Below are positions 1 to 8,444 of a DNA stretch of 64,000 bases, piece after piece. Within the stretch, counting starts at the first letter, position 1; every line of letters starts with the position of its first letter. The stretch lies in the NCBI RefSeq assembly GCF_014648035.1, contig NZ_BMQI01000011.1, forward strand, positions 1-64,000, written 5' to 3'. The notes beneath the pieces are model-generated. The model was not told the origin of the DNA and did not search any database. It worked only from the letters and a program-made list of their open reading frames with translations. The position numbers and the translations under genes are program-made. The stretch is from Shewanella algicola (GTDB lineage Bacteria; Pseudomonadota; Gammaproteobacteria; Enterobacterales; Shewanellaceae).

Positions 1-25
1 GAGCCATGATCAAACTCTTCAATTA
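1..25 (-). rRNA. 16S rRNA, first ~25 nt of the 5' end (gene continues off the left edge)
   Basis: Read on the minus strand, the left edge gives the universal 5' start of bacterial 16S rRNA, attgaagagtttgatcatgg. Only the first bases of the gene are inside the window. The leader, boxA and a strong P1 promoter follow at higher coordinates in the correct order and orientation, so this is the head of an rrn operon transcribed leftward. The exact mature 5' end is placed by analogy with E. coli and could be off by one or two bases. Confidence 0.93.
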
Positions 26-244
26 AAGTTTTTTCGAGACAACGTCTCGGCTCAATGAATTCTACTGTCATAATTCGCTTCGCTCAAAGAGCTAACGAAT
101 TACTTACTACATTACTGTAGTTTCATATTACTATGAACATTCTCATCATCGAGTTTAAATTTTTGATTGCCTACATTCCGAAGAACAAGGAGACAATTTC
201 GAATAACTCAATACCTGTGAATGTCCACACAGATTACTTGATAA

Positions 245-257
245 ATTGTTAAAGAGC
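245..257 (-). promoter_or_regulatory. rrn leader boxA antitermination element
   Basis: The minus strand reads gctctttaacaat, which matches the boxA core (TGCTCTTTAACA) that recruits the Nus factor antitermination complex in rRNA leaders. It lies about 220 nt upstream of the 16S start and downstream of the P1 promoter, which is the usual position. Confidence 0.88.
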
Positions 258-306
258 GGACTCAGTAACAAAGCGTTAGACGCCGTGTTCCGTGTCAGTG
301 GTGCGC

Positions 307-334
307 ATTATAGGGAACTCATTTTATTGTGCAA
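307..334 (-). promoter_or_regulatory. rRNA operon P1 promoter
   Basis: The minus strand has TTGCAC, a 16-bp spacer and TATAAT, followed by a GC-rich discriminator (gcgc) typical of stringently controlled rrn P1 promoters. A-tracts just upstream (minus-strand orientation, around 340-355) could act as an UP element. The 16-bp spacer is normal for rrn P1 promoters. Fis sites cannot be confirmed by eye. Confidence 0.88.
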
Positions 335-665
335 GGCCTTTTAATGTTTTTTCTTAAGTTTATTGCTTAATTGCACAGATTTTAAACTTAACGGCTTATT
401 TTAGGCTGTTTTAGCTGGGTTTATGAACAAATTCGGCCTGTTGTTATCATTCTATTTTGTCTTTAATGTCGCTGTAACTGCCCGTGTTATGCATTTGTCT
501 CTATATAAAGTGCCCAATTTATCTCATTAAGCGATAAATGCACTCCAAGCTAGGTTAAAACAATGTTAACTCAGGATAACAAAGCAATAATATGTCTTTT
601 AACGAATACTAGGGATAATTGTAGATAGAAATGCTGTGGGATTAGAATGAGAGAGATTTATAAAA
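335..665. other. Intergenic region upstream of the rrn promoter
   Basis: I see no gene here. It is A/T-rich and probably holds UP-element and Fis-binding sequences for the rRNA promoter on its left side. The right side is the 3' flank of gmhB. No further clear promoter pair or repeat was found. Confidence 0.5.
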
Positions 666-697
666 CATGCGCTATACAAAGAGATTGTTAGCGCATG
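666..697 (-). terminator. Probable terminator downstream of gmhB
   Basis: An imperfect inverted repeat (arms 666-679 and 685-697, one bulged base) sits about 25 nt past the gmhB stop. In minus-strand orientation the stem is followed by a short run of four T. The short T-run makes this a moderate call. Confidence 0.55.
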
Positions 698-721
698 CAC
701 CATAGGTTCATATTGGGATAA

Positions 722-1273
722 TTAACCTTGACTTAAAAATTGTGGTACATCAGCAATACTATCCACTACGGTCGTCGCCAGAGTAATGCCGGCCTCGTCG
801 ACCACTTTACCTGAACGAACCAAGATGGCAGTTTGGATACCTGCGGCATGTGCTGCACGGATATCATCAGCCTTGTCACCCACCATCACAGATTGACTCA
901 AGTCGATTTTTAAAAATGAAGCCGCTGAGGTCAACATACCAGGTTTAGGTTTACGGCAGTCACAATCTTGTTTGTATTCACCTATACCTTTATCGGGATG
1001 ATGTGGACAATAATAAATACCGTCGAGTTCGACACCTTTATCGGCAAAGTTCCAGTCCATCCACTCTGTGAGGTGATGAAAATCATCTTCGCTGTACATG
1101 CCACGAGCAATACCAGATTGATTAGTGACAACAACGAGTAAGTAGCCCATGTCTTTTAACGCTTTACAAGCCTCAAATACACCGTCTATATATTCAAAGT
1201 CGTCTACGTTATGCACATAACCCGTGTCTTTATTAATGACACCATCGCGATCTAGAAATACTGCCTTCTTCAA
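722..1273 (-). CDS. gmhB: D-glycero-beta-D-manno-heptose 1,7-bisphosphate 7-phosphatase
   Basis: HAD-superfamily phosphatase that removes the C7 phosphate of heptose bisphosphate on the way to ADP-heptose for the LPS inner core; it acts in the cytoplasm. The N-terminus has the nucleophile motif KKAVFLDRDGVINKD; VVTNQSGIARG carries the second HAD motif, and the cysteine/histidine cluster CPHHPDKG...CDCRKPKPGM is the zinc-binding loop of GmhB. MVGDKADDI is the C-terminal acidic motif. I use a TTG start at 1273 because aaggag lies 7 nt upstream; the reading frame extends further upstream (to 1312) but without that support. The protein is 183 aa, normal for GmhB. It is a single gene followed by a hairpin and the rrn region. 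Confidence 0.92.
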   Translation of the reverse strand: MKKAVFLDRDGVINKDTGYVHNVDDFEYIDGVFEACKALKDMGYLLVVVTNQSGIARGMYSEDDFHHLTEWMDWNFADKGVELDGIYYCPHHPDKGIGEYKQDCDCRKPKPGMLTSAASFLKIDLSQSVMVGDKADDIRAAHAAGIQTAILVRSGKVVDEAGITLATTVVDSIADVPQFLSQG

Positions 1274-1484
1274 CCTAACACTCCTTAAACTGGATATTGT
1301 TGTGATTATCACATTGACGACTATTTGGTGCCAGATAAACTCACAAATTTTACTTATTTGTTTATTTTAAGTTGCTTTATATTACATTTATGATGTTTAT
1401 CCATATTTATGTATAGGTTTCACTTTATAAAGCGCTAGCTAAGCGTTACCCTTGCTCGAATATATTAGTAGTGATGAAAATGAC

Positions 1485-2159
1485 ATGAGCAATATACCTC
1501 CTATTATTCACAAAACCCGCACACAACTTGTTGTTGAAGCACTCAGAGAACAGATCCTTTCGGGTGATATAGAAGGAGGCGAACCGCTCAGACAGTCAGC
1601 GATTGCTGAACAATTGAACGTAAGCCGCATCCCTGTACGCGAAGCATTAGTACAATTAGAAGCAGAAGGCCTCATTAACTTTGAGCCTCATAAAGGGGCT
1701 ACAGCAACTAAATTATCTGTGGAGCAAGTGACTGAGTTATTTGAGTTGCGCGCCATGATTGAATCTGATTTATTGGCTAAAGCAATACCCAATTTAACCG
1801 AGCAAGATATTGCCGATGCTGAAGCCGTACTCGTACAATTAGAGTTGGCTTTTAAGCTCAAAGAGTCTGTCGCCAGTTGGAGTGAACTCAACACTCGTTT
1901 TCACACTCGTTTGTATAAAGCAGCCAATAGACCACATACACTAGATGTAGTACATGGGTTAAATACCAATTGCGACCGTTATATTCGATTACAACTGCTA
2001 TTTACGGGTGGCATACCTACGGCTGAACGTGAACACAGAATATTACTTGAACTGTGTAAAGCCGGTGATGTCGAAAAAGCAACGGCATTGTTGCATGAGC
2101 ACATTTTGAGTGCCGCCGCTTCGATTACCAAATTAGTTGAACAAAAAATTAAGTCATAA
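1485..2159 (+). CDS. GntR-family transcriptional regulator, FadR/FCD type
   Basis: Cytoplasmic DNA-binding regulator. Residues about 10-75 form the winged-helix GntR domain (LREQILSGDIEGGEPLRQSA, then the recognition region LNVSRIPVREALVQLEAEGL). Residues about 85-215 form an all-helical FCD ligand domain (ELRAMIESDLLAKA; an asparagine-arginine-histidine motif at LNTRFHTRLY), which in relatives binds a metal and a small carboxylate. I chose the ATG at 1485; a TTG at 1452 would add 11 residues with no good ribosome site. It lies 96 bp upstream of a FabH-like synthase on the same strand and could regulate it or a distant pathway. The ligand is unknown. Length 224 aa is typical. Confidence 0.88.
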   Translation: MSNIPPIIHKTRTQLVVEALREQILSGDIEGGEPLRQSAIAEQLNVSRIPVREALVQLEAEGLINFEPHKGATATKLSVEQVTELFELRAMIESDLLAKAIPNLTEQDIADAEAVLVQLELAFKLKESVASWSELNTRFHTRLYKAANRPHTLDVVHGLNTNCDRYIRLQLLFTGGIPTAEREHRILLELCKAGDVEKATALLHEHILSAAASITKLVEQKIKS

Positions 2160-2255
2160 CAACAATAAAATTCTTAATCAAACATACAGGTTTGATATTA
2201 TTATCTGATATTAAAGCTATTTATTTAATTGTTAATACCTATTGAGAGAACGCTT

Positions 2256-3341
2256 ATGCAGTATGCACACATTACCGGTTGGGGAAAGTCTGTTCCACCA
2301 GCCACACTAACTAACGATGACTTAGCCACGTTCATGGACACTACTGATGAGTGGATCAAGACTCGTACAGGTATTAGTAAGCGCAATATAAGCCACGTTA
2401 ATACGTCAGAAATGGCCTCTGTCGCGGCCAAACATGCGCTCGCGGCTGCAGGCATTGATGGCAGCGAGCTTGACTTAATCATTTTAGCTACGGCAAGTCC
2501 GGATACCTTAATTCCTAATATTGCTTCTACAGTACAGGCAAATATTGGTGCGACATGTGCCGCATTTGACATTAATGCCGCGTGCAGTGGTTTTTTATAT
2601 GGCGTAGGTTTGGCGAGCTCATTGATAAAAAGTTGCCAAAATAAAAAGGTGTTGATTATTGGTGCTGAACGTCTGTCGTTTTACCTTGATTGGTCACGCC
2701 GTGAAACAGCAGTGCTGTTTGGTGATGGTGCTGGAGCAATTGTGCTTGAAGCCAATGAAACTCCGGGCGGTATATTAGGTTATGAGTTAAATAACGATCC
2801 TGAAGGTCGTCATATTTTACAGTCTAACTTTGGCACCCAAATGGACCGATTTGATAATGAGTCACTGGATTTTTATATCCACATCAATGGCCAGGAAGTG
2901 TTTAAGCGTGCGATTCATGGCATGGCTAACTTAAGCGCAAAAGTGCTCGAAAAATGCAATACCAATATTGATGATGTTGATTTTGTTATTCCACATCAAG
3001 CCAATGAGCGGATTATTGATACCCTAGTCAGCCGAATGAAGATCCCAAAAGAAAAAGCCTTTGTGAATATTGCTGACTATGGCAATACTTCTGCGGCAAC
3101 TATCCCTATCGCCATTTGTGATGCATTATCACAGGGTAGAATTGTCGCTGGACAAACCATTTTGTCATGTGCATTTGGTGCGGGGTTAACCTCTGCGGCG
3201 TTGTTACTCAAATGGGGTGAGCGTACCACTGCGATACATACCAGTGATGCCGAATTATCGCCTTGTGACAAAACAGCCTTAGAAATGATTAAGCCAGCGG
3301 TTGATCATTTTTTAAGTAAAGTAGACAACAGCGAAGCATAA
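2256..3341 (+). CDS. Beta-ketoacyl-ACP synthase III-like protein (FabH family)
   Basis: Thiolase-fold condensing enzyme that joins an acyl-CoA starter to malonyl-ACP or a related substrate. The Cys-His-Asn triad is visible: Cys in NAACSGFLYG, His in VIPHQANERI and Asn in YGNTSAAT. The C-terminus is about 35 residues longer than classical FabH (361 aa against about 317-330). The ATG at 2256 is preceded by gagagaa; an in-frame upstream start at 2229 adds nine unlikely residues. The gene is not in a fab cluster, so it is an accessory copy next to a GntR regulator. Such orphan copies can prime unusual fatty acids or make other ketides; the actual substrate cannot be told from the sequence. Confidence 0.88.
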   Translation: MQYAHITGWGKSVPPATLTNDDLATFMDTTDEWIKTRTGISKRNISHVNTSEMASVAAKHALAAAGIDGSELDLIILATASPDTLIPNIASTVQANIGATCAAFDINAACSGFLYGVGLASSLIKSCQNKKVLIIGAERLSFYLDWSRRETAVLFGDGAGAIVLEANETPGGILGYELNNDPEGRHILQSNFGTQMDRFDNESLDFYIHINGQEVFKRAIHGMANLSAKVLEKCNTNIDDVDFVIPHQANERIIDTLVSRMKIPKEKAFVNIADYGNTSAATIPIAICDALSQGRIVAGQTILSCAFGAGLTSAALLLKWGERTTAIHTSDAELSPCDKTALEMIKPAVDHFLSKVDNSEA

Positions 3342-3368
3342 TTGCTGATAATCTGTTGTTTGAAAAAT

Positions 3369-3397
3369 AAAAAACCAGTCATCACGACTGGTTTTTT
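3369..3397. terminator. Bidirectional rho-independent terminator between the FabH-like gene and the exonuclease gene
   Basis: Stem aaccagtc / gactggtt with a short loop, an A-run on one side and a T-run on the other. It lies between two convergent genes and can stop transcription from both. Confidence 0.9.
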
Positions 3398-3411
3398 AAT
3401 ATCAATGAGCA

Positions 3412-4098
3412 TTAATATATATCGATAAGGTTTTTCAGCGATAACTGTTTTATCTCCCCCATCGCTGCAACTTGCGCTAATAACAATTCACCGCAAGATA
3501 AGGCATCAACCAACGCATTATGCGCAGAATAAACCGGTAGATGATAACGCTCTCTACTCGCGCCTAATCGCAAAGAACCTTGCCGTAATACATCTTGCTG
3601 TCTTAAACAACGCTTTTTTTCTATTGCTAAAGTGTCGATAAACACCAAAGGTATTGAATGTCCAAAACAACGCAGTAACTGTTGTTGAATAAACTGAATA
3701 TCTAGCGGCGCATGATGGGCGACTAAAATGTGCCCTTGGGTTTGTGCTAAAAACCATTGCATGGCTTGTTCAATTGACAGTGCTTTATGTAATTGATTAT
3801 CAACAATGCCATGCACAGTGGCACTTTGACCAACACTGCCGCTAATCGCAATCATTAGATGTTGCGCTTTATCTAACGGGATAACACCATTAACAATAGG
3901 CACAATACCGATGCTAATCACTTGATCTTGCAATGGGTCTAGCCCTGTCATTTCCAGATCGATCGCCATTAAGGGGGCGTCGATAAAACGTTGACTTAAC
4001 ACAGGTGTGATTGCCGCTAAATAATTTTTTAACGGCAAAGGTAATGATTTTGTTTTACTACGCCACAGTAATACTTTGATCCACCACAGATTGGCCAC
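3412..4098 (-). CDS. DnaQ-like 3'-5' exonuclease (DEDDh family)
   Basis: Exonuclease domain related to the epsilon subunit of DNA polymerase III. The DEDDh residues are visible: D and E in MAIDLEMTGLD, D in HHAPLDIQFI, and the H...D pair in YSAHNALVDALSCGEL near the C-terminus. The start is GTG at 4098, whose G is the last base of the upstream TAG stop, with gaggag just upstream, so translation is coupled to the DUF294 gene. In other gammaproteobacteria this exonuclease/DUF294 pair follows the acetate symporter genes, as here. Its substrate (DNA, RNA or a nucleotide) is unknown. 228 aa. Confidence 0.87.
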   Translation of the reverse strand: MANLWWIKVLLWRSKTKSLPLPLKNYLAAITPVLSQRFIDAPLMAIDLEMTGLDPLQDQVISIGIVPIVNGVIPLDKAQHLMIAISGSVGQSATVHGIVDNQLHKALSIEQAMQWFLAQTQGHILVAHHAPLDIQFIQQQLLRCFGHSIPLVFIDTLAIEKKRCLRQQDVLRQGSLRLGASRERYHLPVYSAHNALVDALSCGELLLAQVAAMGEIKQLSLKNLIDIY

Positions 4099-5945
4099 TA
4101 AAAGCTCCTCAAAAACTTCAGCTTTATACCTGCTTGCGCATCATGCACCACCTTAAATGCATCGCGCAATTGATGCCGCAATAATGATGATAAATGCTGT
4201 GGCTTTAAAAAATTATTTACCGGTAAATTATTGGTTACCTGATATCCTTGATTGGCTAGGCGCATATGAGCAATAAACTCATGCGCATCAGCAAGATTTA
4301 GCGCATCTTTACGATTAATAATATTGGCATCCATTAAGGCTCTGATCCTTTTAGCTGTATTCACCTCTTTGATACCCGCGCTTAATGCGTAAACCCGAGC
4401 GATGTCATTAATCAGTGCACTGCCCTTATGCTTTAAATCCATACCTTTGACTTCGCTGCCGTCTCGTTCAAGCACAAACTTTCTAAAAAAGCCCAATGGC
4501 GGAGACTCTGTGAGCGAATTACCCGCCATTCCAGCAAGGAAAATATCATTATCTTTTGTCGAGGCTAATACCTCATCTTGTAACTCACTAAACAAACTTA
4601 TCGGGCCAAATACTGGGCGCATATCAAAAAAGATACTGGCGTGCATTAAAGCTTTGGGTTCAGGCTCAAGCACCCAATGTTTAAATAAGGCTTTCCATTG
4701 GTTAAGCGGTAATCGCCATTTAGGGTTTTGCGCCATAATATCGCCAGGGCAATATACATAGCCGCACTGATCAAGCCCCTTACACACCGCTTTAGTTAAG
4801 GTGTCAAAATATGCTGCAGCGAACTCATCGGGCTCATGGGCTAACAATAAACCATTATCTTGATCAGAACATGCCACCTGATCTTGGCGACCTTGCGATC
4901 CAAATGCTAACCAGCAAAAAGCCATTGGTGCTTGACCCAGTATCTGTTGGTTTAATTCAATTAAACGGCGCGTTAATGCATCTGTAACCGATGTTAGCAC
5001 TCGGCCGATTTCCTCCGCTCTGGCGTCGGCGCTAATCAAATTTTGTAACAGTAAGGGAATTTGTTTACTCACTTGAATTAAACTGTCGATATTGGCCTGA
5101 CGGCCTATTTCACCGATGAGCAATAAGGGTTGAGAACGTTGTGCGCGCAATATGTCGGTACTGGTGATCATACCCAGTGCCTCGGTTCCTTCGACCACTG
5201 GCAAGTGGTGAATGTTATGCTCACTCATAGTTAACATAGTTTCAAATACCAGCGCATTAGCGTGGGTGGTAATGGGATTAACCGTCATGGCTTGGCTAAC
5301 CAGAGTGCTGACATCTAACCCTTCGGCAATAACACGATTACGTAAATCACGGTCAGTTAAAATCCCCACTAATTTATGATTATCAATCACCAACACCGAT
5401 GAAACTCTGTGCTCTCGCATCAATTTAGCGGCATCATTTACACTGGCATGAGCTTGAATAGTAATGGGTTTAGCGCACATAATTGATGTAATGCGGCTAG
5501 TAGTGGTGAGATCTTTTGCTTTAAAGCGGCCCTCATTGCGTAAACGCTTGGCAAAAGCTCGGGTGAAAAACTGATCAAAGCTGCGGTGGTCGGCACGTAA
5601 TTGAGCAAATAACGCCTGAGGTAAATGATAAACGAGGCCATCTTCTAAAATCGCGACCTTATTAACCACTTTCTCACCCGACAATAACGTCGAAAAACCA
5701 AAGCATTCGCCTTCTGCAACACGGTCCACTAATACGCCTTCAGGATCGCGTACCTCAAATGCACCACTGCGGACGATATACAATTTAGGGTCGTCTTTAT
5801 CAAACTCTACAAAAGCAGAGGCTTTACTGTAATAACCCACGGTAATGGTTTTAGCACAACGGCTAATCACTTCAGCGGGTAAGGAGTCAAATGGAGAATG
5901 TGCAGCCAAAAATTGTTCTACGGGTTGTAACTCGCTTGCATCCAT
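4098..5945 (-). CDS. Cyclic-nucleotide-binding / CBS-pair / DUF294 nucleotidyltransferase-like protein
   Basis: Predicted cytoplasmic signalling protein. Order of domains: cNMP-binding-like jelly roll (about residues 15-125, ending near LPQALFAQLRADH), two CBS domains (about 150-270, VSSVLVIDNHKLVGILTDRD and IHHLPVVEGTEALGMITSTD) that usually bind adenine nucleotides, a GlnD-like nucleotidyltransferase domain (about 310-440, with GSQGRQDQVACSDQDNGLLL), and the DUF294 C-terminal helical domain. It ends in a one-base overlap with the exonuclease gene. Position after the acetate symporter suggests a link to carbon or energy status, which is inference. 615 aa is normal for the family. Confidence 0.87.
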   Translation of the reverse strand: MDASELQPVEQFLAAHSPFDSLPAEVISRCAKTITVGYYSKASAFVEFDKDDPKLYIVRSGAFEVRDPEGVLVDRVAEGECFGFSTLLSGEKVVNKVAILEDGLVYHLPQALFAQLRADHRSFDQFFTRAFAKRLRNEGRFKAKDLTTTSRITSIMCAKPITIQAHASVNDAAKLMREHRVSSVLVIDNHKLVGILTDRDLRNRVIAEGLDVSTLVSQAMTVNPITTHANALVFETMLTMSEHNIHHLPVVEGTEALGMITSTDILRAQRSQPLLLIGEIGRQANIDSLIQVSKQIPLLLQNLISADARAEEIGRVLTSVTDALTRRLIELNQQILGQAPMAFCWLAFGSQGRQDQVACSDQDNGLLLAHEPDEFAAAYFDTLTKAVCKGLDQCGYVYCPGDIMAQNPKWRLPLNQWKALFKHWVLEPEPKALMHASIFFDMRPVFGPISLFSELQDEVLASTKDNDIFLAGMAGNSLTESPPLGFFRKFVLERDGSEVKGMDLKHKGSALINDIARVYALSAGIKEVNTAKRIRALMDANIINRKDALNLADAHEFIAHMRLANQGYQVTNNLPVNNFLKPQHLSSLLRHQLRDAFKVVHDAQAGIKLKFLRSF

Positions 5946-6022
5946 TATTCATCTCCCTATTGTTTACCTATATCACTATAGCAAAGCGTTTAAACTCAGA
6001 GCTATAGGACTAAAGCCCAACA

Positions 6023-6046
6023 AAAAGAGCGCCGAAGCGCTCTTTT
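6023..6046 (-). terminator. Rho-independent terminator after the acetate symporter gene
   Basis: Perfect hairpin aaaagagcgc / gcgctctttt with a four-base loop. In minus-strand orientation it lies about 30 nt past the symporter stop and ends in T residues. It separates the symporter pair from the DUF294/exonuclease pair. Confidence 0.88.
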
Positions 6047-6074
6047 ATAATAGCTCAATAATCAAGCTTGATGA

Positions 6075-7793
6075 TTAATGGTCGTGTGCTTCACCAGACC
6101 CTTTAGGGAAACGAATAGATTCAACCATTTCCACAATCTCATCAGGAATTTTTGTGGTCACTTTACTGACCGCAAATGCAACACCAAAGTTAATAAACAT
6201 GCCCACCATACCAAAACCTTCAGGTGAAATACCTATGAACCAATTGTCAGATGAATTAGCTGCCGGATTGATAAACTTAAAGTAAGCAATGTAACTGGCT
6301 GTAGATAATAAACCAATCACCATACCGGCAATAGCGCCTTCTTTGTTCATGGTTTTAGAGAAAATACCCATGATAATAGCAGGGAACAATGATGCCGCTG
6401 CTAAGCCGAATGCAATCGCTACCACCGCAGCCACAAAGCCTGGCGGGTTAATACCAAAGTAACCCGCCATCACCACACCTAAAGCTGCCGCAATACGGGC
6501 GTACATCAACTCTTTTTGGTCAGAGATGTCAGGCATTAAGTTTTTCTTCAGTAAATCGTGCGATACCGATGTTGAGATAACTAACAATAAACCCGCAGAT
6601 GTTGATAATGCCGCCGCTAAACCACCCGCTGCAACAAGGGCAATAACCCACGCTGGTAGCGAAGCAATTTCTGGGGTAGCAAGTACCATGATATCGCGGT
6701 CGATGTTCATTTCATTTTTTTCACCGTTAGTGTAAAAAATATTGCCATCATTGTTTTTATCTTCCCACTTAATTAAACCGGTTTTTTCCCAGTTTTTAAT
6801 CCACGAAGGTGCTGTTTCATAAGGTACACCGGCTGAATCTGGACCATTAATGGTCTCAATCATATTGACTCGTGAAAACGCTGACAATGCAGGAACCGTG
6901 GTGTACATAATTGCAATAAACACTAATGCCCAACCCGCTGATACACGTGCATCTTTCACTTTAGGTACCGTAAAGAAACGCACGATTACGTGTGGTAAAC
7001 CTGCAGTACCAAACATCAATGCACCTGTAATAAAGAACACGTCAATCATGTCTTTAGAACCTTCAGTGTATTGTGCGAAGCCCAGTTCAGCAGATAATCC
7101 ATCGAGTTTATCGAGTAAGTACACCCCAGTGCCATTACCCGCAGCGTCAACTAACTCAGCACCAAAACCGATTTGCGGTAAAATATGACCTGTCATCATT
7201 ACCGAAATAAAGATGGCTGGCACCATAAAAGCAAAAATCAATACGCAATATTGCGCAACCTGAGTATAGGTAATCCCTTTCATGCCGCCTAACACCGCAT
7301 AAAAGAACACCACCGCCATACCTATGTATACGCCGGTTTCCACCTCAACTTCTAAGAAGCGGGAGAACACCACGCCTACCCCACGCATTTGACCTGCAAT
7401 GTAGGTAAAACAAATAAAGATGGCACACACTACCGCAACAGTTCGGGCCGTTTGCGAGTAATAGCGGTCACCGATAAAGTCTGGCACAGTAAACTTACCG
7501 AATTTGCGCAAATAAGGTGCCATACATAAAGCAAGTAATACATAACCGCCAGTCCAGCCCATTAAATATACTGAACCGTCATATCCCACAAATGACACGA
7601 TACCCGCCAACGAAATAAATGATGCCGCAGACATCCAGTCTGCCGCCGTTGCCATACCGTTCAACACGGGGTGAACACCGCCACCAGCAACATAAAACTC
7701 TTTAGTAGAACCTGCACGAGACCAAATGGCGATCCCGATGTACAGCGCAAAAGTAGCGCCGACAATTAAATAAGTGAGTGTTTGAACATCCAT
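6075..7793 (-). CDS. actP: Sodium:solute symporter, acetate-permease (ActP) type
   Basis: Inner-membrane SSS-family symporter, most likely importing acetate or another short monocarboxylate with sodium. About 13 hydrophobic segments are seen, starting with YLIVGATFALYIGIAIWSRA. The family signature is around GGMATAADWMSAASFISLAG-like residues (here NGMATAADWMSAASFISLAG, ~46-65). It carries an extra loop (about 310-370) with ENDKNNDGNIF-like acidic residues, as in the branch that pairs with a DUF4212 subunit. The small subunit gene is 11 bp upstream. 572 aa. Substrate is inferred from family, so propionate or pyruvate remain possible. Confidence 0.88.
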   Translation of the reverse strand: MDVQTLTYLIVGATFALYIGIAIWSRAGSTKEFYVAGGGVHPVLNGMATAADWMSAASFISLAGIVSFVGYDGSVYLMGWTGGYVLLALCMAPYLRKFGKFTVPDFIGDRYYSQTARTVAVVCAIFICFTYIAGQMRGVGVVFSRFLEVEVETGVYIGMAVVFFYAVLGGMKGITYTQVAQYCVLIFAFMVPAIFISVMMTGHILPQIGFGAELVDAAGNGTGVYLLDKLDGLSAELGFAQYTEGSKDMIDVFFITGALMFGTAGLPHVIVRFFTVPKVKDARVSAGWALVFIAIMYTTVPALSAFSRVNMIETINGPDSAGVPYETAPSWIKNWEKTGLIKWEDKNNDGNIFYTNGEKNEMNIDRDIMVLATPEIASLPAWVIALVAAGGLAAALSTSAGLLLVISTSVSHDLLKKNLMPDISDQKELMYARIAAALGVVMAGYFGINPPGFVAAVVAIAFGLAAASLFPAIIMGIFSKTMNKEGAIAGMVIGLLSTASYIAYFKFINPAANSSDNWFIGISPEGFGMVGMFINFGVAFAVSKVTTKIPDEIVEMVESIRFPKGSGEAHDH

Positions 7794-7804
7794 CGTAGTG
7801 CCCC

Positions 7805-8071
7805 TTAGTCTTCCTGAACATTGTATTTTTTGTCTAATGCATTAGCTTTCGCTACATAAACAAAAATCAGCGCCACGAATACATACATTGCACCCTGCTG
7901 CGCAAACCAAAACCCCAGTTTGAATCCCATAAAAGTGATTTCGTTAAGTACATCAGCTAATAAAATGCCGCAGCCAAATGACACTGCAGCCCAAATTGCA
8001 AGCAAACTAAGTACTAGACGTAAATTCTCACGCCAATAACCCGCTGCCTTATCGTTATTTTCAAAACTCAT
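7805..8071 (-). CDS. DUF4212 small subunit of the sodium:solute symporter
   Basis: 88-residue inner-membrane protein with two hydrophobic helices (LVLSLLAIWAAVSFGCGILL and FWFAQQGAMYVFVALIFVYV), the pattern of the small partner protein encoded before ActP-type symporters. It is the first gene of the pair; the ActP gene starts 11 bp later. It probably associates with and supports the large symporter subunit. The upstream region carries the paired 21-bp direct repeat described separately. Confidence 0.9.
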   Translation of the reverse strand: MSFENNDKAAGYWRENLRLVLSLLAIWAAVSFGCGILLADVLNEITFMGFKLGFWFAQQGAMYVFVALIFVYVAKANALDKKYNVQED

Positions 8072-8309
8072 TGCGACTCCCCTGTGCTAGTTTTTGTAAA
8101 GTCATTGTTAATTTAGCAATTCATACCAGCACCACAATCAAGACCTTAGTCGTACCTTTTTTGATAAAACATAATAAAAACCAATAAAATCAAAATTTAT
8201 CAGAAGCTTATATTCATTTTTATTGTGAGATTTAATTAAAGTGATTAAACTTATTTAGACCAAGGTCGAACAAAAAGCCGATGAAATTGCATGTTAAATT
8301 GGCTTTTAT
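8072..8309. promoter_or_regulatory. Divergent promoter region between the symporter pair and the diguanylate cyclase
   Basis: The 373-bp gap between the divergent genes (8072-8444) must hold both promoters. It is A/T-rich. No confident -35/-10 pair could be assigned by eye. Its right half carries the direct repeat at 8310-8350. Confidence 0.5.
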
Positions 8310-8350
8310 GCTAAAAATAAACACAATTACGCTAAAAGTGAACACAATAT
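8310..8350. repeat. Tandem 20-bp direct repeat with 21-bp period, possible operator
   Basis: Two copies: gctaaaaataaacacaatta at 8310-8329 and gctaaaagtgaacacaatat at 8331-8350, matching at 16 of 20 positions. A 21-bp period puts both copies on the same DNA face, as for a dimeric or cooperative activator. It lies between the symporter pair and the diguanylate cyclase gene, so it could control either one. Confidence 0.6.
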
Positions 8351-8444
8351 AAATTGGGGTTTACATTGAAATCTCATCAGTTTCTTGAGATAAGTATTGA
8401 ATTGTCGTGATGGTTTTTATAATAAAATCAATAAGGATCTCTTT

